From contig CAZPDP010000014.1 in the NCBI GenBank assembly GCA_964585385.1, positions 12,914-76,913 of the forward strand: a stretch of 64,000 nt of DNA, given 5' to 3'. The notes under the pieces were generated by a model. That model had not been told where the DNA came from and searched no databases. It was given only the letters and a program-made list of their open reading frames with translations. The translations under genes were made by a program, and so were the position numbers. Source of the stretch: JAGXLC01 sp964585385. Its GTDB lineage: Bacteria > Bacteroidota > Bacteroidia > Bacteroidales > UBA12077. Shown piece by piece: positions 33,632 to 42,562 of this stretch (its first letter is position 1; the number at the start of each line of letters is the position of its first letter).

Positions 33632-34330
33632 ATGAATTACCCAATGATGTTACAGACAACAGTACAAGACACTTTAAATACTGCCACACAGGGTGAACAA
33701 GGTGAAGTAACCCTTTCTTTCTGGGAATTAGCGCTTAAAGGTGGATGGATTATGATTCCCATTGTAATACTATCCATAATGGCTGTTTACATCTTTTTTG
33801 AAAGATATTTTGCAATATCCAGTGCATCCAGGACAGACATCAACTTTATGAACAAGATCAAAGATTATATCCACGATGATAAAATTGAATCGGCGCAGGC
33901 CCTCTGCCAGTCTATTGACAGCCCGGTGGCCCGCATGATTGACAAGGGAATACAGAGGCTGGGAAGGCCGCTGGAGGATATCAATACGGCCATTGAAAAT
34001 GTGGGCAAACTTGAAATATCCAAACTGGAAAAAGGACTGCCGGCTCTTGCAACCTCTGCCGGAGCAGCTCCCATGATCGGTTTCCTCGGAACTGTTATTG
34101 GAATGATCCAGGCTTTTTATGATATGGCGAATGCAGGTAACAACATTAATATCACACTGCTTTCCAGTGGTATATACACCGCTATGGTAACCACCGTTGC
34201 CGGTTTGATTGTTGGAATTATTTCTTACCTGGCATACAATGTATTGGTTGCAAAGGTTGAAAAAGTTGTATACCAACTGGAGGCTAATACAACGGAATTT
34301 ATGGATTTGCTTAATGAACCTGTTGAATAA
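33632..34330 (+). CDS. exbB: ExbB/TolQ-family proton channel protein
   Basis: The 232-residue product has three membrane segments (about 38-58, 148-170, 182-205) and the MotA/TolQ/ExbB signature (GLPALATSAGAAPMIGFLGT, VIGMIQAFYDM). With ExbD it uses the proton gradient to power TonB. Spacing to exbD is 23 bp. The order exbB-exbD-tonB favours the Exb rather than the Tol system. Confidence 0.92.
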   Translation: MNYPMMLQTTVQDTLNTATQGEQGEVTLSFWELALKGGWIMIPIVILSIMAVYIFFERYFAISSASRTDINFMNKIKDYIHDDKIESAQALCQSIDSPVARMIDKGIQRLGRPLEDINTAIENVGKLEISKLEKGLPALATSAGAAPMIGFLGTVIGMIQAFYDMANAGNNINITLLSSGIYTAMVTTVAGLIVGIISYLAYNVLVAKVEKVVYQLEANTTEFMDLLNEPVE

Positions 34331-34353
34331 TTTATTTCAAAACAGCAATACCA

Positions 34354-34752
34354 ATGGACTTAAAGCCAAGAAGCAAAATCAATACGACATTCAGCATGGC
34401 AGGAATGACAGACATTATCTTTCTCCTGCTGATATTTTTTATGGTTACTTCCACCCTGATTAACCCGAATGCGCTGAAACTGCTCTTACCCAGAAGTTCA
34501 AATCAAACTTCTGCATCCCCGGTGGCCAGTGTCTCTATTACGAATGATCTAAATTATTATGTAGGTTCAACGCCTGTAAAATTTTCTGAACTTGAACCCG
34601 TTTTAAAAGAAAGGTTCAGTCAGAAAAATATTGAAGAACCAACCATCTCCCTTAATGCAGACAGAAGAGTTCCTATTGAGGAAGTGGTTAAAGTAATGAA
34701 TATAGCAAATAAAAATAAATGGAAGTTAATTTTGGCAACAACAGCTGAATAA
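34354..34752 (+). CDS. exbD: ExbD/TolR-family protein
   Basis: The 132-residue product has one N-terminal membrane helix containing the family aspartate (FSMAGMTDIIFLLLIFFMVT) and a periplasmic domain ending in VPIEEVVKVMNIANKNK. It forms the energising complex with ExbB. The tonB-like gene begins 4 bp after its stop, so translation is probably coupled. Confidence 0.92.
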   Translation: MDLKPRSKINTTFSMAGMTDIIFLLLIFFMVTSTLINPNALKLLLPRSSNQTSASPVASVSITNDLNYYVGSTPVKFSELEPVLKERFSQKNIEEPTISLNADRRVPIEEVVKVMNIANKNKWKLILATTAE

Positions 34753-34756
34753 CGCT

Positions 34757-35602
34757 ATGTTTGAAAACCTGAAAAAACATAAAACAGGACTGATAGGCAC
34801 CATTGTTTTTCATGGTATTCTTATAATCCTCTTCCTGACAATGGGTTTTTCCACTCCTCTTCCATTGCCTCAGGAAAAAGGGATAATGATTAATTTTGGT
34901 TCCGTTGAAGAAGCCGGGGGTTCAGCAGAACTTGAAAAGACTCCCGAAAAAGAAGAACAACAAAACATACCCGAACAAACTACTCAGCAACAAACCCAGG
35001 AAACTTCCAATCCGGAAGCTGAAAACATTGTTACTCAGAATCAGGAAGAAGCACCTGCGGTAAAAGACAAACAAGAAGAAACTCAGACAGAGCCGAAGGA
35101 AACCGAACCTGAACCTCAGCCCGCGGAAACAGATACGAAACCCAAAGAGGAAACCAAGGAAGAACAGAAACCAGAGCGGAAAGTAAACGAAAAAGCTCTC
35201 TATCCTGGCAAAAGCACTAAAGAATCAGGAGAAAGTGAGGGTCAAACAGAAGGAGAAGGTAACCAGGGAAATGAATCAGGTTCTCCATTGTCAGACAACT
35301 ATTCAGACCAGGCAAGCAAAGGCATAGGAGGTATCGATTACAGTCTTTCCGGCAGAAACCCCGAATCTCTGCCTAAGCCCGACTATAAATACCAGGTAGA
35401 AGGTAAAGTGATTGTAGAAATTACCGTTGATAAATACGGAAATGTTACAAAAGCTGTTCCCGGTGTTAAAGGTTCAACCACACTGAACGACAACCTGCTC
35501 AATGCAGCAAAAAAAGCAGCTTTAAACGCAAAATTCGATCGTAAGCCTAATGCACCTGCTTACCAAAAAGGAACCATCACCTATTATTTTAAACTCCAGT
35601 AA
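34757..35602 (+). CDS. tonB: Energy transducer TonB
   Basis: The 281-residue product has an N-terminal membrane anchor (about 13-32, GTIVFHGILIILFLTMGF), a long periplasmic linker rich in Glu, Gln, Pro and Lys (about 50-175), and a C-terminal TonB-like domain (EGKVIVEITVDKYGNVTKAV to the end, YFKLQ). It should pass energy from ExbBD to outer-membrane TonB-dependent transporters. The stop lies 2 bp before a run of 100 N, but the protein appears complete. It is the third gene of the exbB-exbD-tonB unit. Confidence 0.9.
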   Translation: MFENLKKHKTGLIGTIVFHGILIILFLTMGFSTPLPLPQEKGIMINFGSVEEAGGSAELEKTPEKEEQQNIPEQTTQQQTQETSNPEAENIVTQNQEEAPAVKDKQEETQTEPKETEPEPQPAETDTKPKEETKEEQKPERKVNEKALYPGKSTKESGESEGQTEGEGNQGNESGSPLSDNYSDQASKGIGGIDYSLSGRNPESLPKPDYKYQVEGKVIVEITVDKYGNVTKAVPGVKGSTTLNDNLLNAAKKAALNAKFDRKPNAPAYQKGTITYYFKLQ

Positions 35603-35604
35603 TT

Positions 35605-35704
35605 NNNNNNNNNNNNNNNNNNNNNNNNNNNNNNNNNNNNNNNNNNNNNNNNNNNNNNNNNNNNNNNNNNNNNNNNNNNNNNNNNNNNNNNNNNNNNNNN
35701 NNNN
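35605..35704. other. Assembly gap (100 N) with duplicated flanks
   Basis: Exactly 100 N. The 22 bases before (35583-35604) and after (35705-35726) are identical, so the contig ends probably overlap and the gap is likely an artefact. Confidence 0.95.
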
Positions 35705-35807
35705 ATTATTTTAAACTCCAGTAATTTCTTTAAGAACCGTATTCTTCCACATCACTTGTAATGAATTAACCAAAATTTATTTATTTTGTGGAACAAATAT
35801 TTTAGTT

Positions 35808-36020
35808 ATGCTTAGAAAAAGGAAATACGATATAATATTTATAATGATTGCTGCAGGTATTCTCACCCTTATAATTAAAACCAATCATGCAGAGATATTA
35901 GAGAAATTTTCCCTGTTGTTTATTATCATTGCCTATTTTATTGGAAAAGGTATTGGGTCCGGTCTAAAAGAGAGAGAATGGAAAGAAAAAACAGAGGAAA
36001 AAGAAGGAAGTAACGAATAA
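35808..36020 (+). CDS. Small membrane protein
   Basis: A 70-residue protein with two predicted membrane helices (about 8-23, IIFIMIAAGILTLIIK, and 34-50, SLLFIIIAYFIGKGIG) and a charged C-terminal tail rich in Lys and Glu. I do not recognise a family. It follows the tonB unit after the assembly gap. Coding potential is plausible because of the membrane-protein pattern and the strongly charged tail, but it may be spurious. Confidence 0.5.
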   Translation: MLRKRKYDIIFIMIAAGILTLIIKTNHAEILEKFSLLFIIIAYFIGKGIGSGLKEREWKEKTEEKEGSNE

Positions 36021-36104
36021 ATTCCTAAATCTGCCTTTCCTTAGTTAACGTGAGTTCGACTTAACAAAACCTGTTATATTGCTACTATTCAGATAGGAGG
36101 TTAA

Positions 36105-36135
36105 CTAAAACCCCAATTGAGCGATTTTCGCTCAC
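36105..36135 (+). repeat. Dispersed hairpin repeat, copy 1 (short)
   Basis: Contains GAGCGATTTTCGCTC (36119-36133), a perfect 6-bp stem with three-base loop preceded by CCCAATT. The longer downstream part seen in the copies at 39.9 and 63.8 kb is missing here. Confidence 0.6.
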
Positions 36136-36235
36136 AAGAATTTAAAAAACGCCGGTTTTTCAACCAGCGTCAGTCGAAAAGAAAATTCATAAAAATCCGG
36201 TATCAAATTACCGATAAGTCCGAGATAACAATAAG

Positions 36236-36481
36236 TTAACTTCTGGGTCTGGCTTTATTAACTCTCATCTGCCTTCCTTCCAGCTCTTTACCGTTAAGCG
36301 CCTCTACGGCTGCTTCAGCTTCCTGGTCGTCTGGCATTTCAACAAACCCGAATCCTTTAGATCTTCCCGTATTCTTGTCGGTGATAATTTTTACAGAAGC
36401 AACTTCACCAAATTCTGCAAAGATCTCTTCTAATTGATTCTCATCAAGTTTGTAGTTAAGATTACCTACATAAATGTTCAT
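36236..36481 (-). CDS. RNA recognition motif protein
   Basis: The 81-residue protein is a single RRM domain. RNP2 is IYVGNLNY at residues 3-10 and RNP1 is KGFGFVEM at about 43-50, followed by the usual AVEALNGKELEGRQMRVNKA. Such stand-alone RRM proteins are common in Bacteroidota and Cyanobacteria and bind single-stranded RNA, some of them responding to cold. The gene has a long 5' untranslated region if the -7 box at 36614-36621 is correct. Confidence 0.95.
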   Translation of the reverse strand: MNIYVGNLNYKLDENQLEEIFAEFGEVASVKIITDKNTGRSKGFGFVEMPDDQEAEAAVEALNGKELEGRQMRVNKARPRS

Positions 36482-36826
36482 AGTAAAAAATTTAAAGTGA
36501 TAAAAGAATTATGAAATTAAAAATAGGAAATGATAAGGAATTTAGCAAGTTAATTTTTAAAAATTAAACTTTTTTCTTTTCATTATCAGATTCCATAGAT
36601 TAATAACACGATACAAATGTATAAATAAATTTAATTATTTTAAATGGATTTTAACAAATATCATTCATTGAATATTTAACCAAATAATAAATTAGATCGA
36701 ACGTATTTCTTTGTTTTTTGTTATTATATATTTACAGTTTGTTCCAGAATAACTGTTAGAGGTATATTCAATGATAAATTCAAAATATTTTATTATATTG
36801 TCAGTGGACATTAAAATCGTTACATT
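36482..36826. other. AT-rich intergenic region between RRM gene and antiporter
   Basis: A gene-free stretch of 345 bases. It holds a perfect 18-bp palindrome TTAATTTTTAAAAATTAA (36550-36567) inside the presumed leader of the RRM gene and a TACATTTG box on the minus strand. No clear promoter element for the antiporter was identified. Confidence 0.5.
36614..36621 (-). promoter_or_regulatory. Candidate -7 box for the RRM gene
   Basis: TACATTTG on the minus strand matches TAnnTTTG exactly and would give a leader of about 125 nt. No -33 TTG at the standard distance. Confidence 0.4.
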
Positions 36827-39790
36827 ATGAAAAGGAAAATTTTCATTCTTTCGCTTTTGATTTTAGGTATTTTATTTTTTCAGTATAGTTATTCAAATTA
36901 TCCATCCCAACATAAAGAAAAAGATCATATTGCTCAAAATGATGCAAGTCAGCATAATCATCAGAATGAAGAAGGAGAGCAAAATGAGTATAATGATCAA
37001 GAGCCAGCAACTGATCATACAGAAGAGCAAGGAGAAGGAGGGCACGGAAACAATATGTCGCCTTTGCTTTTTGTTATAATTGCTCTTCTAATAGGAGCAG
37101 CGACCAGGCATTTTCTGAGAAAAAGCCCGCTTCCCTATACTGTTACCCTGCTATTAATTGGTATTATACTTGGGATTTTATACCGTCTTGGTGCGCTTGA
37201 CACCTGGAGTCTGGGAGTAACAACCTTTGATGTCTCCTTTCTTCAGCAATCCATACACTGGGCCGGCAACATAGATCCACATCTTATTCTTTATGTCTTC
37301 CTTCCTACATTGATTTTTGAGGCTGCTTTTGCCATGGATGTGCACACTTTCCGGAAATCATTCACAAATGCCTTTATCATGGCAGTCCCGGGCATTATCT
37401 TAGCTTTATTCCTTACTGCAGGCATCGTAATGGGTATCAGCAAATCCGGTATTGGTCTTGAGAACTGGAACTGGTCACTGGCTCTTCTTTTTGGCGTGGT
37501 TATAAGCGCTAACGACCCGGTAGCGGTAGTTTCGCTTTTGAAAGAACTAGGGGCAAGCAAAAAAATTGGAACACTAATCGAAGGAGAATCCTTGCTAAAT
37601 GATGGTACTGCCATTGTAATTTTCATGGTCATTCTAACCGCTTTAACCGGTTCCGGTGAATCAGCCTCGCCTGTAGTCGAATTTATCAGGGTAGCTATTG
37701 GTGGCACCCTCGTAGGTATTATTATAGGAGGTATTGCAATCGGCTGGGTTAAGAAAGTTTTTAATGATGCCCTGGTTGAGATTACTGTAATTATTGGTGC
37801 CGCATACCTTACCTTTTTTATCTGTGAAAACTTTTTACATGTGTCGGGTGTTTTAGGTCTCGTTGCCCTGGGTCTGCTAATGGGAGGAATTGGCCGTACC
37901 CGCATCAGCCCGGAGGTGGAGCACTTCCTGCATGAATTTTGGGAAATGGCAGCATTCCTCGCCAACACCCTCATTTTCCTCATTGTTGGGGTTATCATTG
38001 CCAGCCGGATTATTTTTACTGCTGAAGACTTCCTGATTCTGGGTATTATTTATATCGGTATACACGTGGTTAGAGCTATAACTATCGGCACATTCTTTCC
38101 AATCATGAAAAATGCCGGGTATGGACTTGATAAGAAAAATGCTTATATCCTCTGGTGGGGAGCTTTAAGAGGAGCAATCGGCCTGGCGCTTGCTCTTATT
38201 GTTGCTGGAGAAACAGTTATACCCGAAGAAATCAGACAGCAATTTCTTTTCTATACGGCTGGAATCGTAACTCTTACACTCCTTGTAAACGCTACTACCA
38301 TTGGATACCTTGTTAAAAAGCTCGGACTTACAAAACTTGCACCCGCCAAAGCATTGATGTTGTATAATGCAAAAAAATATTTGCGGGAAGCAACAGAGAA
38401 TTCTATGTCAAAGCTCAAAAAAGACCGTTTTCTCAAAAATGCAGAATGGAATGCGGTTAGGGAATATCTTCCCGAAATGCCTGAAGAACAAGAATTGCAG
38501 GATCAGGAGCTGGAATCCAAAGTAGCTGAAGCCAGAAGAAGAGTGCTGGAAAAGGAAAAAGCCAGCTACTGGACTCAATTTAAAGAAGGTATTCTGAGTG
38601 GAACAGCTGTTCGCCAGCTTTCTGATGCCATCAATGAAATCATTGATATGGGAGGAAGAGTTCCGTTATCGGAAAGAAAAGACCTGGAAAATCTCTGGAA
38701 AACACCGAAAATACTGAACAAGCTTCAAAAAGTACCTCTTCTTGGTAAAATTGCCGAAAGAATATTTGTGGACAACCTCGCTGTAAGCTACGACACGGCA
38801 AAAGGTTTTATTACCGCACAATACGATGCGCTCAAACTGGTTGAGAGCATGTATATGAAAACAGCTGATGATTCTACTATTGAAGAAGACATCCTGGAGC
38901 AAATTGAAGAAGAAATTAATGAGAACAGGATACATGGTATAACATTCTTAAGAAACCTGAGAAATTCTTACCCGGAGATATACAATTCCATTTCTACCAG
39001 GGAAGCTATAAGATATACCCTTAATTACGAACAAAAAACAGTTGAGCGTCTGCTAAAAAAAGGACAAATTGACGGAGAAGAAGCTAAAAAGATAAACTCA
39101 TCCATTGAGCAAAGGATGAAACAACTCATTGATTCTCCACCAAGCGCCAAACCACCGGAGAAAGCCAAGCTGCTTGAAAACATCAAATGGCTCAGGAATC
39201 TGGATAAAGAAACCTTCAATAAAGTGGTGAATCTTTTCCAATACAGGGTTTATGCTGTTGGAGAAAAAATTATCAAAGAAAAAACTCAAACAGATGGCAT
39301 GTTTATCATTGCAAGGGGAAATGTGAAAGTATACCAGGACAAAAAATTGATTGAAGTTTTAGGAAAAGACAGTGTAATAGGTGAAATTGCCACTTTAACC
39401 GATGCGCCAAGAACAGCTACGATAGTGGCAGAATCCCCTGTATCTGTTCTCAGGCTTACTTCCGTCAGCATGCAGCAAATAATTCAAGGGGATCAGACAC
39501 TGGAGGATAAACTCTGGGAAATTGCAGGACCAAGAATGGCTGAGAACATTCTGAAAAACACTGAAAAGTATAAAAAGCTTTCCCATAAAGATTTCAGTAA
39601 GTGGTTAAGCAAAGGGAAAGTAATTCATGCCAAAAAAATAAAGAATTACGAATGTCAGGATGAAATAGCCATAGTCCTTAAAGGAAAAGTTATTTGCTCT
39701 GACCATTCCGAGTTATCTGAGGAAAGCATTACTGAGGATGATACCCTGACGCTGAGCCGGCAAACCAAAGTTTTCATTTTGCCTAAATAA
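36827..39790 (+). CDS. CPA1-type sodium/proton antiporter with cNMP-binding domain
   Basis: The product has 987 residues. A signal-like segment (1-23) is followed by a His/Glu/Gln/Asp-rich stretch (about 29-75), then 11-12 membrane helices of a CPA1 exchanger (75-500) with the ion-site motif SANDPVAVVSLLKELG and EGESLLNDGTAIVIF. A long cytoplasmic tail contains helical regions and a cyclic-nucleotide-binding domain near 800-915 (YAVGEKIIKEKTQTDGMFII, IGEIATLTDAPRTATIVAES). The layout resembles plant SOS1 sodium exporters. It probably exports sodium under control of the tail. It stands alone. Confidence 0.9.
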   Translation: MKRKIFILSLLILGILFFQYSYSNYPSQHKEKDHIAQNDASQHNHQNEEGEQNEYNDQEPATDHTEEQGEGGHGNNMSPLLFVIIALLIGAATRHFLRKSPLPYTVTLLLIGIILGILYRLGALDTWSLGVTTFDVSFLQQSIHWAGNIDPHLILYVFLPTLIFEAAFAMDVHTFRKSFTNAFIMAVPGIILALFLTAGIVMGISKSGIGLENWNWSLALLFGVVISANDPVAVVSLLKELGASKKIGTLIEGESLLNDGTAIVIFMVILTALTGSGESASPVVEFIRVAIGGTLVGIIIGGIAIGWVKKVFNDALVEITVIIGAAYLTFFICENFLHVSGVLGLVALGLLMGGIGRTRISPEVEHFLHEFWEMAAFLANTLIFLIVGVIIASRIIFTAEDFLILGIIYIGIHVVRAITIGTFFPIMKNAGYGLDKKNAYILWWGALRGAIGLALALIVAGETVIPEEIRQQFLFYTAGIVTLTLLVNATTIGYLVKKLGLTKLAPAKALMLYNAKKYLREATENSMSKLKKDRFLKNAEWNAVREYLPEMPEEQELQDQELESKVAEARRRVLEKEKASYWTQFKEGILSGTAVRQLSDAINEIIDMGGRVPLSERKDLENLWKTPKILNKLQKVPLLGKIAERIFVDNLAVSYDTAKGFITAQYDALKLVESMYMKTADDSTIEEDILEQIEEEINENRIHGITFLRNLRNSYPEIYNSISTREAIRYTLNYEQKTVERLLKKGQIDGEEAKKINSSIEQRMKQLIDSPPSAKPPEKAKLLENIKWLRNLDKETFNKVVNLFQYRVYAVGEKIIKEKTQTDGMFIIARGNVKVYQDKKLIEVLGKDSVIGEIATLTDAPRTATIVAESPVSVLRLTSVSMQQIIQGDQTLEDKLWEIAGPRMAENILKNTEKYKKLSHKDFSKWLSKGKVIHAKKIKNYECQDEIAIVLKGKVICSDHSELSEESITEDDTLTLSRQTKVFILPK

Positions 39791-39843
39791 ATTTTGGGCC
39801 TTGTTTTCCCGGGCCTGAGAAATGAATAAACTTCCGAATTAAC

Positions 39844-39925
39844 AAGACCCAAATTGAGCGATTTTCGCTCACTGTCTGGCTCCGTACACGAAGTGTCGGT
39901 GACAAAAAAATTGTAAGGTTTTAAA
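39844..39925 (+). repeat. Dispersed hairpin repeat, copy 2
   Basis: AAGACCCAAATTGAGCGATT opens the element. The hairpin GAGCGA-TTT-TCGCTC is at 39856-39870, then a second arm pair CACGAAGTG follows and GTAAGGTTT ends it. About 75 bases match the copy at 63835 with few differences. It lies between the antiporter and gdx stop codons. Confidence 0.65.
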
Positions 39926-40244
39926 CTTGCCTGGTGACCAATTTCAGGCCCACCACTGAAATAAGAATCAGCAGTATAAAAAGGAGCCTTAAAACATGAG
40001 CTGATTCATTAAATAAAATGATTCCCAGGATAGTGGTGCCTATTATCCCAATACCAGTCCATACAGCATACGCAGTTCCTACAGGGATTGTTTTAATGGC
40101 AAGCGATAAGAAATAGACACTCAGAAGCATGGAAATGATAACACCAATTGTTGGCCAAAGACGGCTGAAACCTTCGGTATATTTCATGCCAACCGCCCAG
40201 CCGATTTCAAAAATTCCTGCTATGAATAAAAATGTCCACGCCAT
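39921..40244 (-). CDS. gdx: Gdx/SugE-type small multidrug resistance exporter
   Basis: The 107-residue protein has four membrane helices. The ATG at 40244 gives MAWTFLFIAGIFEIGWAVGM, with the essential glutamate at position 13 and the Gdx-type W-A-x-x-M-K-Y-T-E-G-F-S-R signature; a TTG two codons upstream is less likely. Members of this subgroup export guanidinium with protons, whereas EmrE-type members export quaternary amines. I found no convincing guanidine riboswitch upstream. The start is 10 bp from the next gene's stop, so it may be co-transcribed. Confidence 0.88.
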   Translation of the reverse strand: MAWTFLFIAGIFEIGWAVGMKYTEGFSRLWPTIGVIISMLLSVYFLSLAIKTIPVGTAYAVWTGIGIIGTTILGIILFNESAHVLRLLFILLILISVVGLKLVTRQV

Positions 40245-40254
40245 AGGCAAATTA

Positions 40255-40950
40255 TTAACGATGTAAACTTAAAATAAAACCCAGGGAAAATTCAGGCAAA
40301 TCAATATAATTATACTTATCATCAAACAGTTCGCTCATTCTGTAGTCAATAAATAAAATAAACGAATCCTTGGCCATTCTTACATTAGCACCATATGAAA
40401 AGTTATTCAGCTGGTTTAGTCCTTTGTAAACAACTTCCTTTTCATTAAATATCCCCTCACTGGATGAATTATTAGTCTTATAGGCACTATTAAATAACCA
40501 TTTTCCATAAAATCCCAAATCAATAAAATTGCCCATATAATTGCCACGGTCGGAATCAAAGTTAATCCGGATAAAATATTCCGGACCCATACCATGAACA
40601 ATCAACTTCTCCTTATCATTAAACTGGTTATCATTGATAATCCGGGTTTCTTCGTCAAACCTGAAATTTAAATTTTCATAGACCAATGAAACACCTGTTG
40701 AAAAGACATCCGTAAGCTTGTATTTATAAAGCAATCCTGCATTAAAACTATTAGTATTCCAGTATTTTATCCCCTCATCTTCTCCCGGGAGGTAAAAACC
40801 AAAACCAAAATAAGGATGCAAAAAATGCTTCCGGTTTTCGCCAAATTTGGATTTTTCATACAGATTTTCGGTTTTTTCATGCAATATCACATTCTGAGCA
40901 GATAAAGCAGAACTAATTAGAATAAAAAAAAGCACAAGTCTACACTTCAT
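40255..40950 (-). CDS. Probable outer-membrane beta-barrel protein
   Basis: The 231-residue product has a signal peptide (CRLVLFFILISSALSAQ) and a body of alternating beta strands with many aromatic residues (YFGFGFYLPG, GLLYKYKLTDVFSTGVSLVY, SLGFILSL at the end). This fits a small outer-membrane barrel protein. I do not recognise a named family. It follows the subtilase gene by 11 bp on the same strand. Confidence 0.65.
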   Translation of the reverse strand: MKCRLVLFFILISSALSAQNVILHEKTENLYEKSKFGENRKHFLHPYFGFGFYLPGEDEGIKYWNTNSFNAGLLYKYKLTDVFSTGVSLVYENLNFRFDEETRIINDNQFNDKEKLIVHGMGPEYFIRINFDSDRGNYMGNFIDLGFYGKWLFNSAYKTNNSSSEGIFNEKEVVYKGLNQLNNFSYGANVRMAKDSFILFIDYRMSELFDDKYNYIDLPEFSLGFILSLHR

Positions 40951-40961
40951 ATCAATAAGAA

Positions 40962-42530
40962 TTAGGGTATTTGTAATTCAGCCGTCTGTCCTCCATAATG
41001 AAAACGCAATGTCAGTCCTTTGTATCTTTGATTATAGGGTATTTTGTATTCACGTTGGTTCTCCGGCTTAAGTACTGCATATTCTTTCAAAACACCGTTT
41101 TCATCTTCTACATGATACAGCAAATAGGGATAATACCGGGATGAATTCTTGTCTGAATTTTCAAATTTAAGGTGCAGATAATCTTTTTCTTTATGAACAC
41201 TTACATTAAGAAATTCAGGCATTTTTTCCCCTTCTGTAAAATATTTTGACTGGGGCACGCCATAACCATGAGCATAATCATAGTATGGATACAAGTCCCC
41301 TGATTTGCACAATTCATTCAGCAACTGGATATTGCCCCATTCCGGATTCATCTGCCAGGCACATGCTGCAAAACCTGTTATCAGGGGGGCAGAGAAAGAA
41401 GTTCCCTGTGTATTTGTTAATCCCCATTTTCCTGCAGCCACTACATGCCCAAAAGCTGTTAATTCGGGCTTAAGTCTCCTGTCTGCGGATGGCCCGAAAG
41501 AGCTAAAATTTGCATGAATGCCTGTGGATGGATTCAATCCGCCAACAGAAATAACGCTATCGGCATCTGCAGGTGTACTGAGGACCTTCCAACGGCTCAT
41601 TCCTTCATTTCCCATAGAAATCACAACCAGCATACCTTTCTTAGCAGCAATTCGGGCGGCTTTACTCACCAGACTTGTTTCACCGTCCATTTGCTGTTTG
41701 AAGTATCTCTTATAGGTGTAACCAAGAGAACTAGAAACAATATCAGCCCCATTTTTATCAGCCCATTCCAGGGCTTCAAACCAGTTCTCTTCTTCAGAAT
41801 AAGGCTCCAGGTAAGCATACTCAGTGCGAGCTAAAAGAAATTCAGCTCCCGGGGCAAGCCCGAGCCTACTGCCTCCCAATTCTCCTGCAATACAGGAAAG
41901 CACCATGGTTCCATGTACCGAATGCCCATATACATCCTCTTCGTCTTGAATAAAATCGTAAGTAGCTTTAACCTTATTCTTCTTGAAAAGATGTGTGAAA
42001 TACGGGCTTTCATCAACATTGGTGAACCCTGCATCCAGAACAGCTATACGAATTCCCTCACCATCAATCCCTGATTTTTTGAAGAGGCTGTCTCCAAAAC
42101 GCTCTACCTGCCTGGTAATATGGCGTCTTTTCTGCCGGCTGGCTGCTGTATCATAAGCCAAATGAAATACTCTCTCCCTTACCTTTGATACAGACTGTAC
42201 AAATTCCTCTTCTAATAACTTCTCCAGCTCAGATTCCGGGGACTTCACCATAACGGCATTCAACCATCTGCTTTGACTAACAAATTCTACTTTGTAATCA
42301 AGGATTTTCTTTACATAAGAACTTTTTACCGGTCTGTCTGTCATCTGATTTAATGCAACCCCCTGTTTCTCTCTCCTTGCTATGGTTTTTTCATCAAAAT
42401 ATTCATAAGGATTGAAGTCCACACCTTCTTTATCTTGGAAAAACACCCAGTATTTCTGCTGGGCGTTAGCATCAAACTTAAAGATAAATAAGACTGAAAA
42501 GATATGAATTAATAAAATCAGAATTTTCAT
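40962..42530 (-). CDS. Exported subtilisin-family (S8) serine peptidase
   Basis: The 522-residue product has a signal peptide (1-23, ILLIHIFSVLFIFKF). An inhibitor-like N-terminal segment precedes the catalytic domain (about 155-395). The triad is complete: D166 in RIAVLDAGFT, H206 in YGHSVHGTMV and S378 in GTSFSAPLITGF, with N308 of the oxyanion hole in ISMGNEG. A C-terminal beta domain of about 110 residues follows. It is a periplasmic or secreted protease, close to known Bacteroidota S8 proteins. It may be co-transcribed with the phosphatase gene 32 bp upstream. Confidence 0.92.
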   Translation of the reverse strand: MKILILLIHIFSVLFIFKFDANAQQKYWVFFQDKEGVDFNPYEYFDEKTIARREKQGVALNQMTDRPVKSSYVKKILDYKVEFVSQSRWLNAVMVKSPESELEKLLEEEFVQSVSKVRERVFHLAYDTAASRQKRRHITRQVERFGDSLFKKSGIDGEGIRIAVLDAGFTNVDESPYFTHLFKKNKVKATYDFIQDEEDVYGHSVHGTMVLSCIAGELGGSRLGLAPGAEFLLARTEYAYLEPYSEEENWFEALEWADKNGADIVSSSLGYTYKRYFKQQMDGETSLVSKAARIAAKKGMLVVISMGNEGMSRWKVLSTPADADSVISVGGLNPSTGIHANFSSFGPSADRRLKPELTAFGHVVAAGKWGLTNTQGTSFSAPLITGFAACAWQMNPEWGNIQLLNELCKSGDLYPYYDYAHGYGVPQSKYFTEGEKMPEFLNVSVHKEKDYLHLKFENSDKNSSRYYPYLLYHVEDENGVLKEYAVLKPENQREYKIPYNQRYKGLTLRFHYGGQTAELQIP

Positions 42531-42562
42531 GGATAAAAATTTAACTTCAGTAAAGGTAAAAT

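Noticed and set aside
35583..35726. Direct repeat flanking the N run as a target-site duplication
   Set aside because: The 100-N placeholder and exact identity point to overlapping contig ends, not a transposon insertion.
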